Assembly (NCBI GenBank): GCA_964390805.1
Contig: CAYMKL010000203.1
Span: 1 to 8,939, forward strand
Direction of reading: 5' to 3'
DNA: 8,939 nt
DNA from: CAYMKL01 sp964390805
Lineage (GTDB): Bacteria > Chloroflexota > Anaerolineae > VGOG01
Made by a program: the position numbers and the translations under genes. The notes under the pieces were generated by a model. The model was not told the origin of the DNA. It saw only the letters and a program-made list of their open reading frames with translations, and made no database searches. Positions 1 to 6,982 of the stretch are shown here, piece by piece (the stretch's first letter is position 1; each line of letters begins with the position of its first letter).

Positions 1-166
1 CAGACAAAACCACTAAATTGTAAAGGTTCTATTTCTCAGCTTTGAAACGATGCCGGAATGTCGTTTGCTATATCGGGCTAGTTCGTGAAGGCTGGGCCTC
101 AACGCCCTGCCACCGAAAGCTATTCTAGCACGATGTGCCCTCCCTGTCAAGTCACTGCTAGGAAAG

Positions 167-202
167 TTGACAATCTTTGCCAATACAGGGATAATAAGGG
201 TA
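167..202 (+). promoter_or_regulatory. Sigma-70-type promoter of the lipoprotein gene, probably giving a leaderless mRNA
   Basis: A perfect -35 hexamer TTGACA lies at 167-172. After a 17-nt spacer comes GATAAT at 190-195, one mismatch from the -10 consensus. A transcript from this promoter would start about 6-8 nt after the -10 box, at 201-203, which coincides with the ATG at 202. The match supports the start codon at 202 over the in-frame GTG at 85 and ATG at 133, and implies a leader of zero or one or two bases. An AAGGG sits directly before the ATG (196-200), too close to act as a normal ribosome binding site. Farther upstream, AAACGA (45-50) and TCGTTT (61-66) form a small inverted repeat of unknown meaning. 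Otherwise nothing is recognised in 1-166. The hexamers and spacing are read directly; promoter activity is inferred. Confidence 0.7.
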
Positions 203-2739
203 TGAGTCGGAGAACATGGGCCTGCAAAATCATAGCAGTTTCACTGGTATTAGCTTGCACAGTCCTGGGGTGTCGGAGACAGCTAAACACGCCATCTCCC
301 ACAGCCACGCCAGTGCCGACGGCCACGCCTAGACCTACTCTTACTGCCACCCTTGCTCCCACCCTCACCCCTACTTCCACACCCACAACTACGCCCACCC
401 CTACACGTACTCCTATCCCCACACGCACTCCTACCGTTACATCCACCCCCACCTCTACTCTCACTCCTACACCTACCCCCACTCCCACCCCGACGCCTCT
501 TCCCGCCGAGCGTCTTGAAGCCGGGCAGACTTATCAGACAAATGGCGACTACGCGCGGGCCATCACTGAATACGAGGCCCTTATATCTGAAAAAGCTGCG
601 GAGGAAGCCAGAGAGGCCAGTTTCCTCATCGGTGAAACCCATTTCTTGAATGGGGATTATCAACTGGCTGCGGAGTACTTCGAGGGATTCCTGCGTGATC
701 ATCCTGACGATGAACACGGCACCCAAGCCATCTTTCTCATAGCCACAAGCTCTGAACGGACGGGGGATTGTACAACGGCCATCGAATACTACCGTCAGTA
801 CCTGACTCAGAGAGATGTCATAGCTGACTACGTACACGAGTTCATCGGCGACTGCTACCTGAGCCTGGAAGACCACTCCCAAGCCATCGTGGCCTACAGG
901 AAAGCTCTCAGAGAATCCCCAAGCTCTGAGCGGGATATTCAGCTCATGGAGAAAGTGGCCGATACTCATTCAACTGCGGCCAGGCACGCTGAGACCATCA
1001 CCTGGTATGAGGCCCTTCTCAGAAAAGCAGAGAAGGATGCCCAGCGAGCCAGGTTCGAGTACCTGATCGGCCAGGCATATCTGGAGTTGGGGGAGACGGA
1101 GGAGGCCCACCAGCACTTCTTGGAGGCAGTGGATCGCTATCCCAAGGCCTGGCATGCTTATCAGGCCTTGGTGGAGTTGGTGGATGCAGGCGTCGAAGTA
1201 GATGAGTATCAGCGGGGGCTGGTGGATTACTATGCTGGCGCCTATTGGCCAGCTATCCGGGCCTTCTTCCGCTACATCGAGAGCAACCCAGATCATACGG
1301 GCGATGCTTACTACTATATAGGTTTTGCTTACCTGGCGGTAGGTTCTTATGAATCGGCCATGAGCGCGTTTGATGCTCTCTTTGAATCTTACCCCACCAG
1401 CAGCTATTTTGGCTACGCCTGGCTGGGGAAGGCCAAGGCTCTCGCTAGCCAGGACCGACACGACGACGCTCGGAGCACCTACCGAGAGTTTGCGCAGCTC
1501 TACCCCAGCCATGAGCTAGCAGAGGAGGCCCTTTGGCGAGCCGCGGTCCTCTCTGAGGCAGACGCGGACTACGACGAAGCAGCGCGTGCTTATCTAGATT
1601 TGCAGACGAGGTATCCTCAGGGATCACACGCCGCGGCCTCCCTCTTTCAGGCGGGACTGTGCTACTACCGGCTGGATGATGACGAGGAGGCCATCGAAGC
1701 CTGGCAGGAGTTGCTGGATACTTACGAGGGCTCCGACCTGTATACCCAGGCTCTCTTTTGGGTGGGAAAGGCTCTGCTTACACCAGGTGAAACGAGAGAA
1801 GCTCGTACCTACTTGGAGCAGGCCGCGTCTGCAGATACGGAAGGGTACTATGGCCTGCGGGCCAGAGACTTCAGTGAGGAGGAGAGCGCTCTCTGGCCTT
1901 CCGAGGGCAGCGTGGTCATTTTGGCTGACGAGGCGACCGAGCGACAGGAGGCCGAAGCCTGGCTGGCCTCCTGGCTGGATGGGGCGAGTCACGATGATGA
2001 CCTGGGTATCCTGAGTCCTACGATAGAGGAAGATCTGCGCTTCCAGCGGGGTGAGGAATTGCTGGCTGTGGGCTTGCTGGACGAAAACAGGGGAGAATTC
2101 GATGCCTTGCGAAAAGAGGTGCTTACTGATCCATTGTCCCTCTATCAACTTGCCTTGTCTTTACGCGAGCGGGGCCTGTATCGTCTATCCATCCTCTGTG
2201 CTAAGAGGTTGATCCTGCTCTCCTCTGCCGAGTCGGTCAGTCAGGCGCCGCGCTTCCTGCAGCGCCTGGCTTATCCCATCTACTTCGATGACCTGGTGCT
2301 GGCCGAGGCCCAGGCCAATGGCTTTGATCCTTTGGTGCTCTTTGCTCTCATTTGGCAGGAGAGCCTCTTCGAAGGACAGGCCGCCTCCTGGGCTGGGGCG
2401 CAGGGTCTAACCCAGGTCATACCTGCCACTGGCGAGTGGGTCGCCCTCCAGTTGCGCTGGAAAGACTACCAAGCAGAGCACCTCTACCGGCCTTACCTCA
2501 ATGTCAAGTTCGGGGCCTGGTACCTGGCCCGTCAACTACGGGATTTCGATAACAGCCTTTTCGCTGCCCTGGCCGCCTACAATGGGGGGCCAGGCAACGC
2601 GGCCCGTTGGCTGGAGCTGGCAGGGGATGGCGACGAAGATCTCTTTGTGGAGAGCATCTCCATTGCTGAGACCAGGCGCTACGTCGAGAAGGTCTATGAG
2701 CACTATGCCATGTATCGCGCGCTTTACGGAGGGGAGTGA
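202..2739 (+). CDS. TPR-repeat lipoprotein with C-terminal Slt70-type lytic transglycosylase domain
   Basis: Predicted 845-aa surface lipoprotein that cleaves the MurNAc-GlcNAc bond of peptidoglycan. The N-terminus (MSRRTWACK, then a hydrophobic stretch) ends in a lipobox VLGC with the lipidated Cys at residue 24; a second possible Cys is at 19. Residues about 30-101 are a Thr/Pro linker. From about 104 to 690 come helical TPR-like repeats of the kind seen in BamD/YbgF-type scaffolds. The C-terminal SLT domain starts near 694, with catalytic Glu720 in the WQES motif, GAQGLTQVIP at 732-741 and AYNGGPGN at 792-799, all canonical for the Slt/MltC GH23 family. In-frame starts at 85 (GTG) and 133 (ATG) exist, but they would bury the signal peptide and lie upstream of the promoter. 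The stop overlaps the mnmE start, so the two genes are likely one transcript. The repeats may recruit partners or position the enzyme, which is inference. Confidence 0.9.
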   Translation: MSRRTWACKIIAVSLVLACTVLGCRRQLNTPSPTATPVPTATPRPTLTATLAPTLTPTSTPTTTPTPTRTPIPTRTPTVTSTPTSTLTPTPTPTPTPTPLPAERLEAGQTYQTNGDYARAITEYEALISEKAAEEAREASFLIGETHFLNGDYQLAAEYFEGFLRDHPDDEHGTQAIFLIATSSERTGDCTTAIEYYRQYLTQRDVIADYVHEFIGDCYLSLEDHSQAIVAYRKALRESPSSERDIQLMEKVADTHSTAARHAETITWYEALLRKAEKDAQRARFEYLIGQAYLELGETEEAHQHFLEAVDRYPKAWHAYQALVELVDAGVEVDEYQRGLVDYYAGAYWPAIRAFFRYIESNPDHTGDAYYYIGFAYLAVGSYESAMSAFDALFESYPTSSYFGYAWLGKAKALASQDRHDDARSTYREFAQLYPSHELAEEALWRAAVLSEADADYDEAARAYLDLQTRYPQGSHAAASLFQAGLCYYRLDDDEEAIEAWQELLDTYEGSDLYTQALFWVGKALLTPGETREARTYLEQAASADTEGYYGLRARDFSEEESALWPSEGSVVILADEATERQEAEAWLASWLDGASHDDDLGILSPTIEEDLRFQRGEELLAVGLLDENRGEFDALRKEVLTDPLSLYQLALSLRERGLYRLSILCAKRLILLSSAESVSQAPRFLQRLAYPIYFDDLVLAEAQANGFDPLVLFALIWQESLFEGQAASWAGAQGLTQVIPATGEWVALQLRWKDYQAEHLYRPYLNVKFGAWYLARQLRDFDNSLFAALAAYNGGPGNAARWLELAGDGDEDLFVESISIAETRRYVEKVYEHYAMYRALYGGE
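289..504 (+). repeat. Low-complexity Thr-Pro linker coding repeat
   Basis: Degenerate ACN-CCN codon repeats encode roughly residues 30-101 of the lipoprotein, mostly Thr-Pro with Ala, Val, Arg, Ser and Leu interspersed. Such a segment is expected to be an extended, flexible and possibly O-glycosylated spacer that lifts the catalytic part away from the membrane anchor. Long TP tracts of this kind are common in exported Chloroflexota proteins. Synonymous codons are well mixed (ACT, ACC, ACA, ACG), so the DNA is less repetitive than the protein. This suggests selection at the protein level rather than recent slippage. Confidence 0.85.
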
Positions 2740-4106
2740 TGTACAGCCTAGATGACACGATTGCTGCCATTTCTACCCCCATCGGCGAGGGAGGTATCGG
2801 CATCGTCAGGATGAGTGGCCCCGAAGCTCTAGCTATCCTGCAGAAAATGTTCGTCAAAGGCAAACCCTCCAATACCCAATATCCAAACCGCCTCCACTAC
2901 GGCCACATCGTTGACCCCGAAACCGCTGAGGTCATTGACGAGGTGCTGGTTTCGTACATGAAGGCTCCCCGCACCTACACCCGCCAGGACGTAGCCGAGA
3001 TCAACTGTCACGGCGGCATCGTCCCCCTGCGTCGTACGCTGGAACTCTGCCTGCGCCAGGGGGCGCGACTGGCCTCCCCTGGCGAGTTCACGCTGCGGGC
3101 CTTTATCAACGGCAGGATAGACCTGGCTCAGGCTGAGGCGGTGCTGGACATCGTGCGGGCCAAGACCGAGGCCGGGCTCAGGGTGGCTGTTGGCCAGTTG
3201 GAAGGGCGCCTCTCCGACCAGGTACGGGGCCTGCGCGCCCAGCTCATAGACGTCCTGGCCTACCTGGAGGCGACCATAGACTTCGAGGATGATGAGATCC
3301 CAGAGCGGGACATCGCCCCCGATCTGGAGGGTGCGCGCCAAGCGTTGGAAAGGCTGCTGGCCCACGCTGACCGGGGGATCATCTACCGCCAGGGAATCCG
3401 CACGGCCATCGTCGGCAGGCCGAACGTGGGCAAGTCGTCTCTGCTCAACGCCCTCCTGCGCACCAGCCGGGCCATTGTCACCCCCATCCCCGGCACCACC
3501 CGCGACACATTGGAGGAGACCATCAACCTGCAGGGCGTCCCATTGGTTCTGGTGGACACCGCGGGCATCGTCGCCGAGACCGAAGACGTCATCGAGCAGT
3601 TGGGCATCGAGCGCAGTCGGAGCGCGCTGGCTCAGGCCGACCTGGCTCTCGTGGTCGTGGATGGCAGCGAGCCGCTTACCGAAGCCGACCGTCAGATCGC
3701 TGACCTGGCCGCTGGCAAGACCGCCATCCTGGTGGTCAACAAGATTGACCTGCCGCGAGCGGGGGGTAGCTTTGACATCTTACCTGAGGCAATGCGGGTG
3801 GAGATATCGGCTCTGACGGGAGAGGGGTTAGAGGAGTTGGAAGAGGCGATTGTGGAGGTCGTTTTCTCTGGCCAGGTGTTGGCTTCGGATGAGCCTTTGG
3901 TCTCAACCCCTCGACATAAAGACATCCTGAAGCGGGCTTTGGATCACGTGGCCAGCGCGCAGGGCGCTCACGCTCAGGGGATGCCCGCCGATTTCGTGGC
4001 CATTGATCTCACATCGGCCGTGAACGCTCTGGGTGAAATCACGGGGGAGACGATCACCGAGGACCTGTTGGAGGTTGTTTTCAGCGAGTTCTGTGTGGGG
4101 AAGTAG
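2739..4106 (+). CDS. mnmE: tRNA uridine-5-carboxymethylaminomethyl(34) synthesis GTPase MnmE (TrmE)
   Basis: 455-aa cytoplasmic GTPase which, with MnmG, adds the (carboxymethyl)aminomethyl group to wobble U34 of certain tRNAs. The N-terminal tetrahydrofolate-binding domain begins with DDTIAAISTPIGEGGIGIVR and includes the INCHGG motif near 88-93. The inserted G domain shows the P-loop GRPNVGKSS (226-234), TTRD (253-256), DTAG (273-276), NKID (334-337) and SALTG (357-361). The protein ends in FCVGK, matching the family's conserved C-terminal CxGK with its functional Cys. Length is normal. The ATG at 2739 is chosen because GGAGGGG (2728-2734) is well placed for it; a GTG one codon earlier (2736) is the alternative. 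The start overlaps the preceding TGA by one base, implying translational coupling with the transglycosylase gene. No MnmG gene is in the window. Confidence 0.97.
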   Translation: MYSLDDTIAAISTPIGEGGIGIVRMSGPEALAILQKMFVKGKPSNTQYPNRLHYGHIVDPETAEVIDEVLVSYMKAPRTYTRQDVAEINCHGGIVPLRRTLELCLRQGARLASPGEFTLRAFINGRIDLAQAEAVLDIVRAKTEAGLRVAVGQLEGRLSDQVRGLRAQLIDVLAYLEATIDFEDDEIPERDIAPDLEGARQALERLLAHADRGIIYRQGIRTAIVGRPNVGKSSLLNALLRTSRAIVTPIPGTTRDTLEETINLQGVPLVLVDTAGIVAETEDVIEQLGIERSRSALAQADLALVVVDGSEPLTEADRQIADLAAGKTAILVVNKIDLPRAGGSFDILPEAMRVEISALTGEGLEELEEAIVEVVFSGQVLASDEPLVSTPRHKDILKRALDHVASAQGAHAQGMPADFVAIDLTSAVNALGEITGETITEDLLEVVFSEFCVGK

Positions 4107-4120
4107 GGGGCGGTTGGGTA

Positions 4121-4159
4121 GGGCATTCCCACCTCTGCTATGCAGGGGTGCCCTTGCCC
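4121..4159. terminator. Hairpin between convergent mnmE and ruvA, candidate bidirectional terminator
   Basis: CACCTCTGC (4130-4138) pairs with GCAGGGGTG (4142-4150) over nine bases including one T-G wobble, with loop TAT. An outer GGGCA (4121-4125) can pair with TGCCC (4155-4159) across an internal loop. The hairpin lies 15-50 nt after the mnmE stop and about 60-100 nt beyond the ruvA stop on the opposite strand, where a shared terminator would be expected. There is no immediate T-run on either side; the nearest on the + strand is TTTT at 4163-4166. It is therefore not a classical intrinsic terminator and the role is uncertain. The rest of 4107-4219 holds only short GC-rich inverted repeats, such as GGGG-ACG-CCCC at 4191-4201, and no gene. 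Confidence 0.4.
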
Positions 4160-4219
4160 TGGTTTTGTGGTCGAATCGCCCTGGCGGAGCGGGGACGCCC
4201 CTGGGTAGCAGTAGACCAA

Positions 4220-4801
4220 TTACCCCTTGGCAAAGTAAGCCAGCGCCAATCTCACCCTTTCCTCGATTTCCATCTCTTCAGCGGGCAGGGACTGAAGGGC
4301 GGATTGGGCCTCTACCACGCTGTAGCCCAGGCTGGTGAGGGCGGCGATGACTTCGGCGTCGGCGTCCGTGAGAAAGGGCACCGCCTCTGGGCCGACCTCG
4401 GCCGCAACCCTGTCCTTGAGGTGAAAGACGATCTTCTTGGCCATCTTGGGGCCGATGCCCGGCACCCTGGTCAACGCCATGGCGTTCCCCTGGGCGATGG
4501 CCAGGCGCAGCGAATCGGGCGACATGGTGGAGAGCATGGCCAGGGCCACCCTGGGACCCACGCCCGAAACGCCCAGGAGCAGCTCAAAAAGAGCCAGCTC
4601 GTCCTCGCTGCTGCAACCGTAGAGGGTCAGCTCGTTCTCCCGCACGTGGAGGTGGGTGAAGAACTCCACCTGGCGGCCCAGTACCTCCGTAGTCTCCAGG
4701 AACGAGGTCGGAACGTAGATCTTGAAGCCGATCCCACCTACGCCCACGACCAGGTAATCCTTCCCTATGGCCTCGATCCTCCCCTTCAGGTTGGCGATCA
4801 T
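4220..4801 (-). CDS. ruvA: Holliday junction branch migration protein RuvA
   Basis: 193-aa DNA-binding subunit of the RuvAB branch-migration motor; tetramers hold the four-way junction while RuvB pumps DNA. The N-terminal OB-fold domain (MIANLKGRIE to about residue 63) is followed by two helix-hairpin-helix motifs, LLGVSGVGPRVALAML (75-90) and TRVPGIGPKMAKKI (111-124). A C-terminal three-helix RuvB-contact domain contains EVIAALTSLGY (150-160). At the acidic pin, E. coli RuvA has Glu55-Asp56; here the aligned residues are Glu55-Asn56. The ATG overlaps the ruvC stop as ATGA, a strong sign of translational coupling. The gene is last in the yebC-ruvC-ruvA operon and faces mnmE, so the usual downstream ruvB is missing here. 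Length and motifs indicate an intact gene. Confidence 0.97.
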   Translation of the reverse strand: MIANLKGRIEAIGKDYLVVGVGGIGFKIYVPTSFLETTEVLGRQVEFFTHLHVRENELTLYGCSSEDELALFELLLGVSGVGPRVALAMLSTMSPDSLRLAIAQGNAMALTRVPGIGPKMAKKIVFHLKDRVAAEVGPEAVPFLTDADAEVIAALTSLGYSVVEAQSALQSLPAEEMEIEERVRLALAYFAKG

Positions 4802-5325
4802 CTTCTCTCGATTTCCTCAGCTTGTCTGGCGAGGTCCCTCATCCGAGCGGAGTGGATGTGGCAGATGGCTACGGCGATGGCGTCGGCGGCATCATCGGGT
4901 TGGGGCACGCTGTCCAGCCCCAGGAGCATCTTGACCATTTCCTGCACCTGATTCTTGGTGGCTCGCCCGTAGCCGACCACCGCCTGCTTGACTTCCAGGG
5001 GCGTGTACTCGTGAATGTCGAGCTCAGCGTTGGCCATAGCCAGAAGGGCCACCCCACGCGCCTGCCCCACGCTCAGCGCGGTGCGAACATTGCGACTGAA
5101 GAAGAGCTTCTCCACCGCTGCTGCCGCAGGCTGCCGCTTCTGGATAAGAGCCGTCAACTGGCGGTAAATCTCCTGCAGGCGCTGAGGCTGTGATTCATCT
5201 GAGGAAGTGGTTATCGCCCCGTGATCCACCAGTCTCAGAGCGTCGCCCTCACCCCATACCAGGCCGTAGCCGGTGATGGCTGTGCCGGGATCAATCCCCA
5301 AGACCAGGTTCTCGTTTTCGCTCAT
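4798..5325 (-). CDS. ruvC: Crossover junction endodeoxyribonuclease RuvC
   Basis: 175-aa resolvase that makes paired symmetric nicks in Holliday junctions, completing recombination after RuvAB migration. It has an RNase H-like fold. The four metal-binding acids are recognisable: Asp12 in LGIDPGT, Glu72 in VEKLFF, and Asp145 and Asp148 in PQPDDAADAIA, corresponding to Asp7, Glu66, Asp138 and Asp141 of E. coli. The segment EYTPLEVKQAVVGYGRA (107-123) is also typical. The ATG at 5325 gives the standard N-terminus; a longer in-frame start at 5373 would add 16 unrelated residues lying inside yebC. Only seven bases separate it from the yebC stop and no good ribosome binding site is visible, so reinitiation after yebC is likely. 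It overlaps ruvA by four bases. Confidence 0.97.
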   Translation of the reverse strand: MSENENLVLGIDPGTAITGYGLVWGEGDALRLVDHGAITTSSDESQPQRLQEIYRQLTALIQKRQPAAAAVEKLFFSRNVRTALSVGQARGVALLAMANAELDIHEYTPLEVKQAVVGYGRATKNQVQEMVKMLLGLDSVPQPDDAADAIAVAICHIHSARMRDLARQAEEIERR

Positions 5326-5332
5326 TCTCTGG

Positions 5333-6091
5333 CTAGGTTGAGACCCACTCGTCGTATTTGGCCATGACCTCATCGGTGATGTTCAGGTTGGAGGAGACCT
5401 GTTGGACGTCTTCCAGCTCCTCCAGGGCATCAATGAGGATCATGGCCTTTATGGTTTCTTTCTCCCCCAGCTCCGCCAGGCTCTTGGGAAGCATGGAGAC
5501 CTCCGCCGAATCCAAGGTGATTCCGTCGTTCTCCAATGATTCTTTGACACTCTGGAAGTCACTGGCCAGAGTGAAGACCTCCACCAAATCGCTGGCGATA
5601 GTGACATCGTCGGCTCCGGCGTCTATGGCCATCAGCGCCAACTCGTCGGGATCGGAATCGTTGGGGGAGATGGTGATGTAGCCCTTGGACTCGAAGAGCC
5701 AGGCCACGCAGCCGCTCTCACCCAGGCTGCCACCGTAGCGGTTGAAGGCGCGGCGCACATCGGACACCGCTCGGTTGCGATTGTCCGTCAGCACGTGTAC
5801 CAGCAGCGCCACGCCGTGGGGGCCGTAGCCTTCGTAGCGGATCTCCACCAGCTCCGCGCCCTTTTCTGCACCGGTGCCCCGTCTAATGGCCCGCTCAATG
5901 TTGTCCTTTGGCATGTTGGCTGCCTTGGCCTTGTCTATAGCCAGCCGCAGCTTGAAGTTAACAGCGGGGTCGCCGCCCTCCCGTGCTGTCAGGACGATCT
6001 CGCGCCCGAGCTTGGTGAAGAGCTGGCCTCGCTTGGCGTCCGTCGCCCCCTTCTTGCGCTTAATCGTTGACCATTTTGAATGTCCTGACAT
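5333..6091 (-). CDS. yebC: YebC/PmpR/TACO1 family protein
   Basis: 252-aa cytoplasmic protein of the YebC/TACO1 (DUF28) family. It was long labelled a transcriptional regulator, but TACO1 and several bacterial members act on the ribosome to relieve stalling at proline-rich stretches. Hallmarks seen are the MSGHSKW N-terminus, KRGQLFTKLGREI (20-32), NMPKDNIERAIRRGTG (59-74), YEGYGPHG (86-93), TDNRNR (102-107) and GGSLGESGCVAWLF (120-133). The ATG at 6091 is preferred because GGAGG (6098-6102 on the complement) lies six bases upstream of it; the ATG two codons earlier (6097) directly abuts that site, and a GTG- or ATG-type start at 6109 would precede it. It is first in an operon with ruvC and ruvA, a frequent bacterial arrangement. 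Length is typical and no defects are seen. Confidence 0.96.
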   Translation of the reverse strand: MSGHSKWSTIKRKKGATDAKRGQLFTKLGREIVLTAREGGDPAVNFKLRLAIDKAKAANMPKDNIERAIRRGTGAEKGAELVEIRYEGYGPHGVALLVHVLTDNRNRAVSDVRRAFNRYGGSLGESGCVAWLFESKGYITISPNDSDPDELALMAIDAGADDVTIASDLVEVFTLASDFQSVKESLENDGITLDSAEVSMLPKSLAELGEKETIKAMILIDALEELEDVQQVSSNLNITDEVMAKYDEWVST

Positions 6092-6147
6092 AGTCATACC
6101 TCCTTCCAAACTCGCCCCTCCGTCGGGGCCGAAAGGTTATGGCCCTA

Positions 6148-6153
6148 ATTATA
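6148..6153 (-). promoter_or_regulatory. Candidate -10 box of the yebC-ruvC-ruvA operon
   Basis: On the complement strand a perfect TATAAT occupies 6153-6148, in the only AT-rich stretch between dedA and yebC. The predicted start site near 6141 would give a leader of about 50 nt before the yebC ATG. The -35 position, about 17 nt upstream, reads TAGCGT and is poor, so the promoter is weak, factor-dependent or only a chance match. The leader contains a small stem, GCCCC (6114-6118) with GGGGC (6125-6129), upstream of the ribosome binding site. The palindrome CGCTAGCG (6172-6179) followed by six Ts on the minus strand could be a weak dedA terminator, but its stem is too short to call. Confidence 0.45.
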
Positions 6154-6186
6154 CTACTAGAAGCGAAAAAACGCTAGCGCCGAACG

Positions 6187-6837
6187 TCACGTCTCACGGC
6201 TCGACCGTAGCCGATGGTTCACAAACTCGATCATGACGGGTACGAGAGAGATGAAAATGATAGCCAGGATGACCAGAGTGAAGTTGTCTTTGACGAAGGG
6301 AATGTTGCCAAAGAAGTAACCTAGGAAAGTGAAAATGGCGACCCAGACCACCCCGCCTATGACGTTATAGCTTATGAAACGCCAGTAGGTCATCTTCCCA
6401 ATACCAGCCACAAAGGGCGCAAATGTGCGGATGATGGGGATGAATCGGGCCAGGATGATGGTCTTACCGCCGTGCTTTTCGTAGAAACGGTGGGTGCGCT
6501 CTAGGTGTTCTTTGTTCAGGAAACGCACGTCTTCCCTGCTAAACACCTTGGGTCCCACGTAGTGTCCTATCCAATAGTTCACCGTATCTCCCACAATAGC
6601 CGCGATGCTGAGGAGGACGAATAGCCATACGACGTTCAGCGAGCCCAGGGCGGCGAAGGTGCCTGCGGCGAAGAGCAGGGAGTCCCCAGGAAGAAAGGGG
6701 GTCACCACCAGGCCCGTTTCGAGAAAGATGATGAGGAAAAGCAGCAGGTAGGTCCAGACGCCGTAATTCTGGATGATCTCGTTCAGGTGTTTGTCGAGAT
6801 GTAGAAAGAGCTCGATTAGGTTTCTGATCAGTTCCAC
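6187..6837 (-). CDS. DedA family integral membrane protein (VTT/SNARE-associated domain)
   Basis: 216-aa inner-membrane protein of the DedA family, whose members are linked to undecaprenyl-phosphate or phospholipid translocation and to envelope homeostasis. Several hydrophobic segments are visible, around residues 27-47, 54-82, 139-146, 158-178 and 186-205. The family signature is present: Glu40 in FLETG, Asp52 in LPGDS, GDTVNYWIG at 83-91, and RFIPIIRTFAPFVAG with Arg131 and Arg137. These match the functionally important Glu39, Asp51, Arg130 and Arg136 reported for E. coli YqjA/YghB. Translation starts at GTG, with AAGGAG nine bases upstream. It is 95 bases upstream of yebC in the same direction, but the TATAAT between them suggests separate transcription. 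The exact substrate cannot be read from the sequence. Confidence 0.93.
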   Translation of the reverse strand: MELIRNLIELFLHLDKHLNEIIQNYGVWTYLLLFLIIFLETGLVVTPFLPGDSLLFAAGTFAALGSLNVVWLFVLLSIAAIVGDTVNYWIGHYVGPKVFSREDVRFLNKEHLERTHRFYEKHGGKTIILARFIPIIRTFAPFVAGIGKMTYWRFISYNVIGGVVWVAIFTFLGYFFGNIPFVKDNFTLVILAIIFISLVPVMIEFVNHRLRSSRET

Positions 6838-6875
6838 GGTTTGTTTCTCCTTGTGTAGTTTTAGTATTGGGAGTT

Positions 6876-6982
6876 TTCACCCCCACCCCAACCCTCCCCC
6901 TGCGAGGGGGAGGGAGTTCGACCCCCGCCCCAGCCCCCTTCGACGGGGCTCAGGACAGGCTCCCCCTGCCAGGGGGAGGGAG
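6876..6982. repeat. Cluster of three GC-rich palindromes (REP-like intergenic repeat)
   Basis: Between dedA and the URO-D gene lie three hairpins in about 90 bp. The first pairs CCCTCCCCC (6892-6900) with GGGGGAGGG (6906-6914), nine perfect base pairs with loop TGCGA. The second pairs AGCCCC (6932-6937) with GGGGCT (6945-6950). The third pairs CTCCCCC (6960-6966) with GGGGGAG (6972-6978), loop TGCCA. The first and third are near-copies of one another. Translated, they give the Pro-Pro-Ala-Arg-Gly-Arg type of spurious peptide familiar from many genomes that carry such repeats. The block ends two bases from the URO-D stop, so it may also stabilise or end that transcript. It differs in sequence from the 145-bp repeats near 8061. 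Confidence 0.8.

Noticed and set aside
147..488. Minus-strand open frame rich in Val-Gly repeats opposite the lipoprotein N-terminus
   Set aside because: It is the antisense reading of the Thr/Pro codon repeat and has no ribosome binding site or recognisable domain.
2736..2741. GTG at 2736 as the mnmE start
   Set aside because: It is only two bases from the GGAGGGG run, while the ATG at 2739 has normal spacing and gives the usual N-terminus. It remains a minor alternative.
4148..4951. Long plus-strand open frame opposite ruvA and ruvC
   Set aside because: It is a shadow of two well-identified genes on the other strand, its composition follows their codons, and no family is recognised.
5333..6091. 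Idea that yebC is here to help translate the neighbouring Thr-Pro stalk
   Set aside because: The stalk alternates Thr and Pro and has no run of consecutive prolines, which is the substrate known for YebC/TACO1. The two genes are also in different operons.
6162..6179. Intrinsic terminator after dedA (CGCTAGCG followed by six Ts on the minus strand)
   Set aside because: The palindrome leaves at most a two-pair stem once a loop is allowed, too weak to call.
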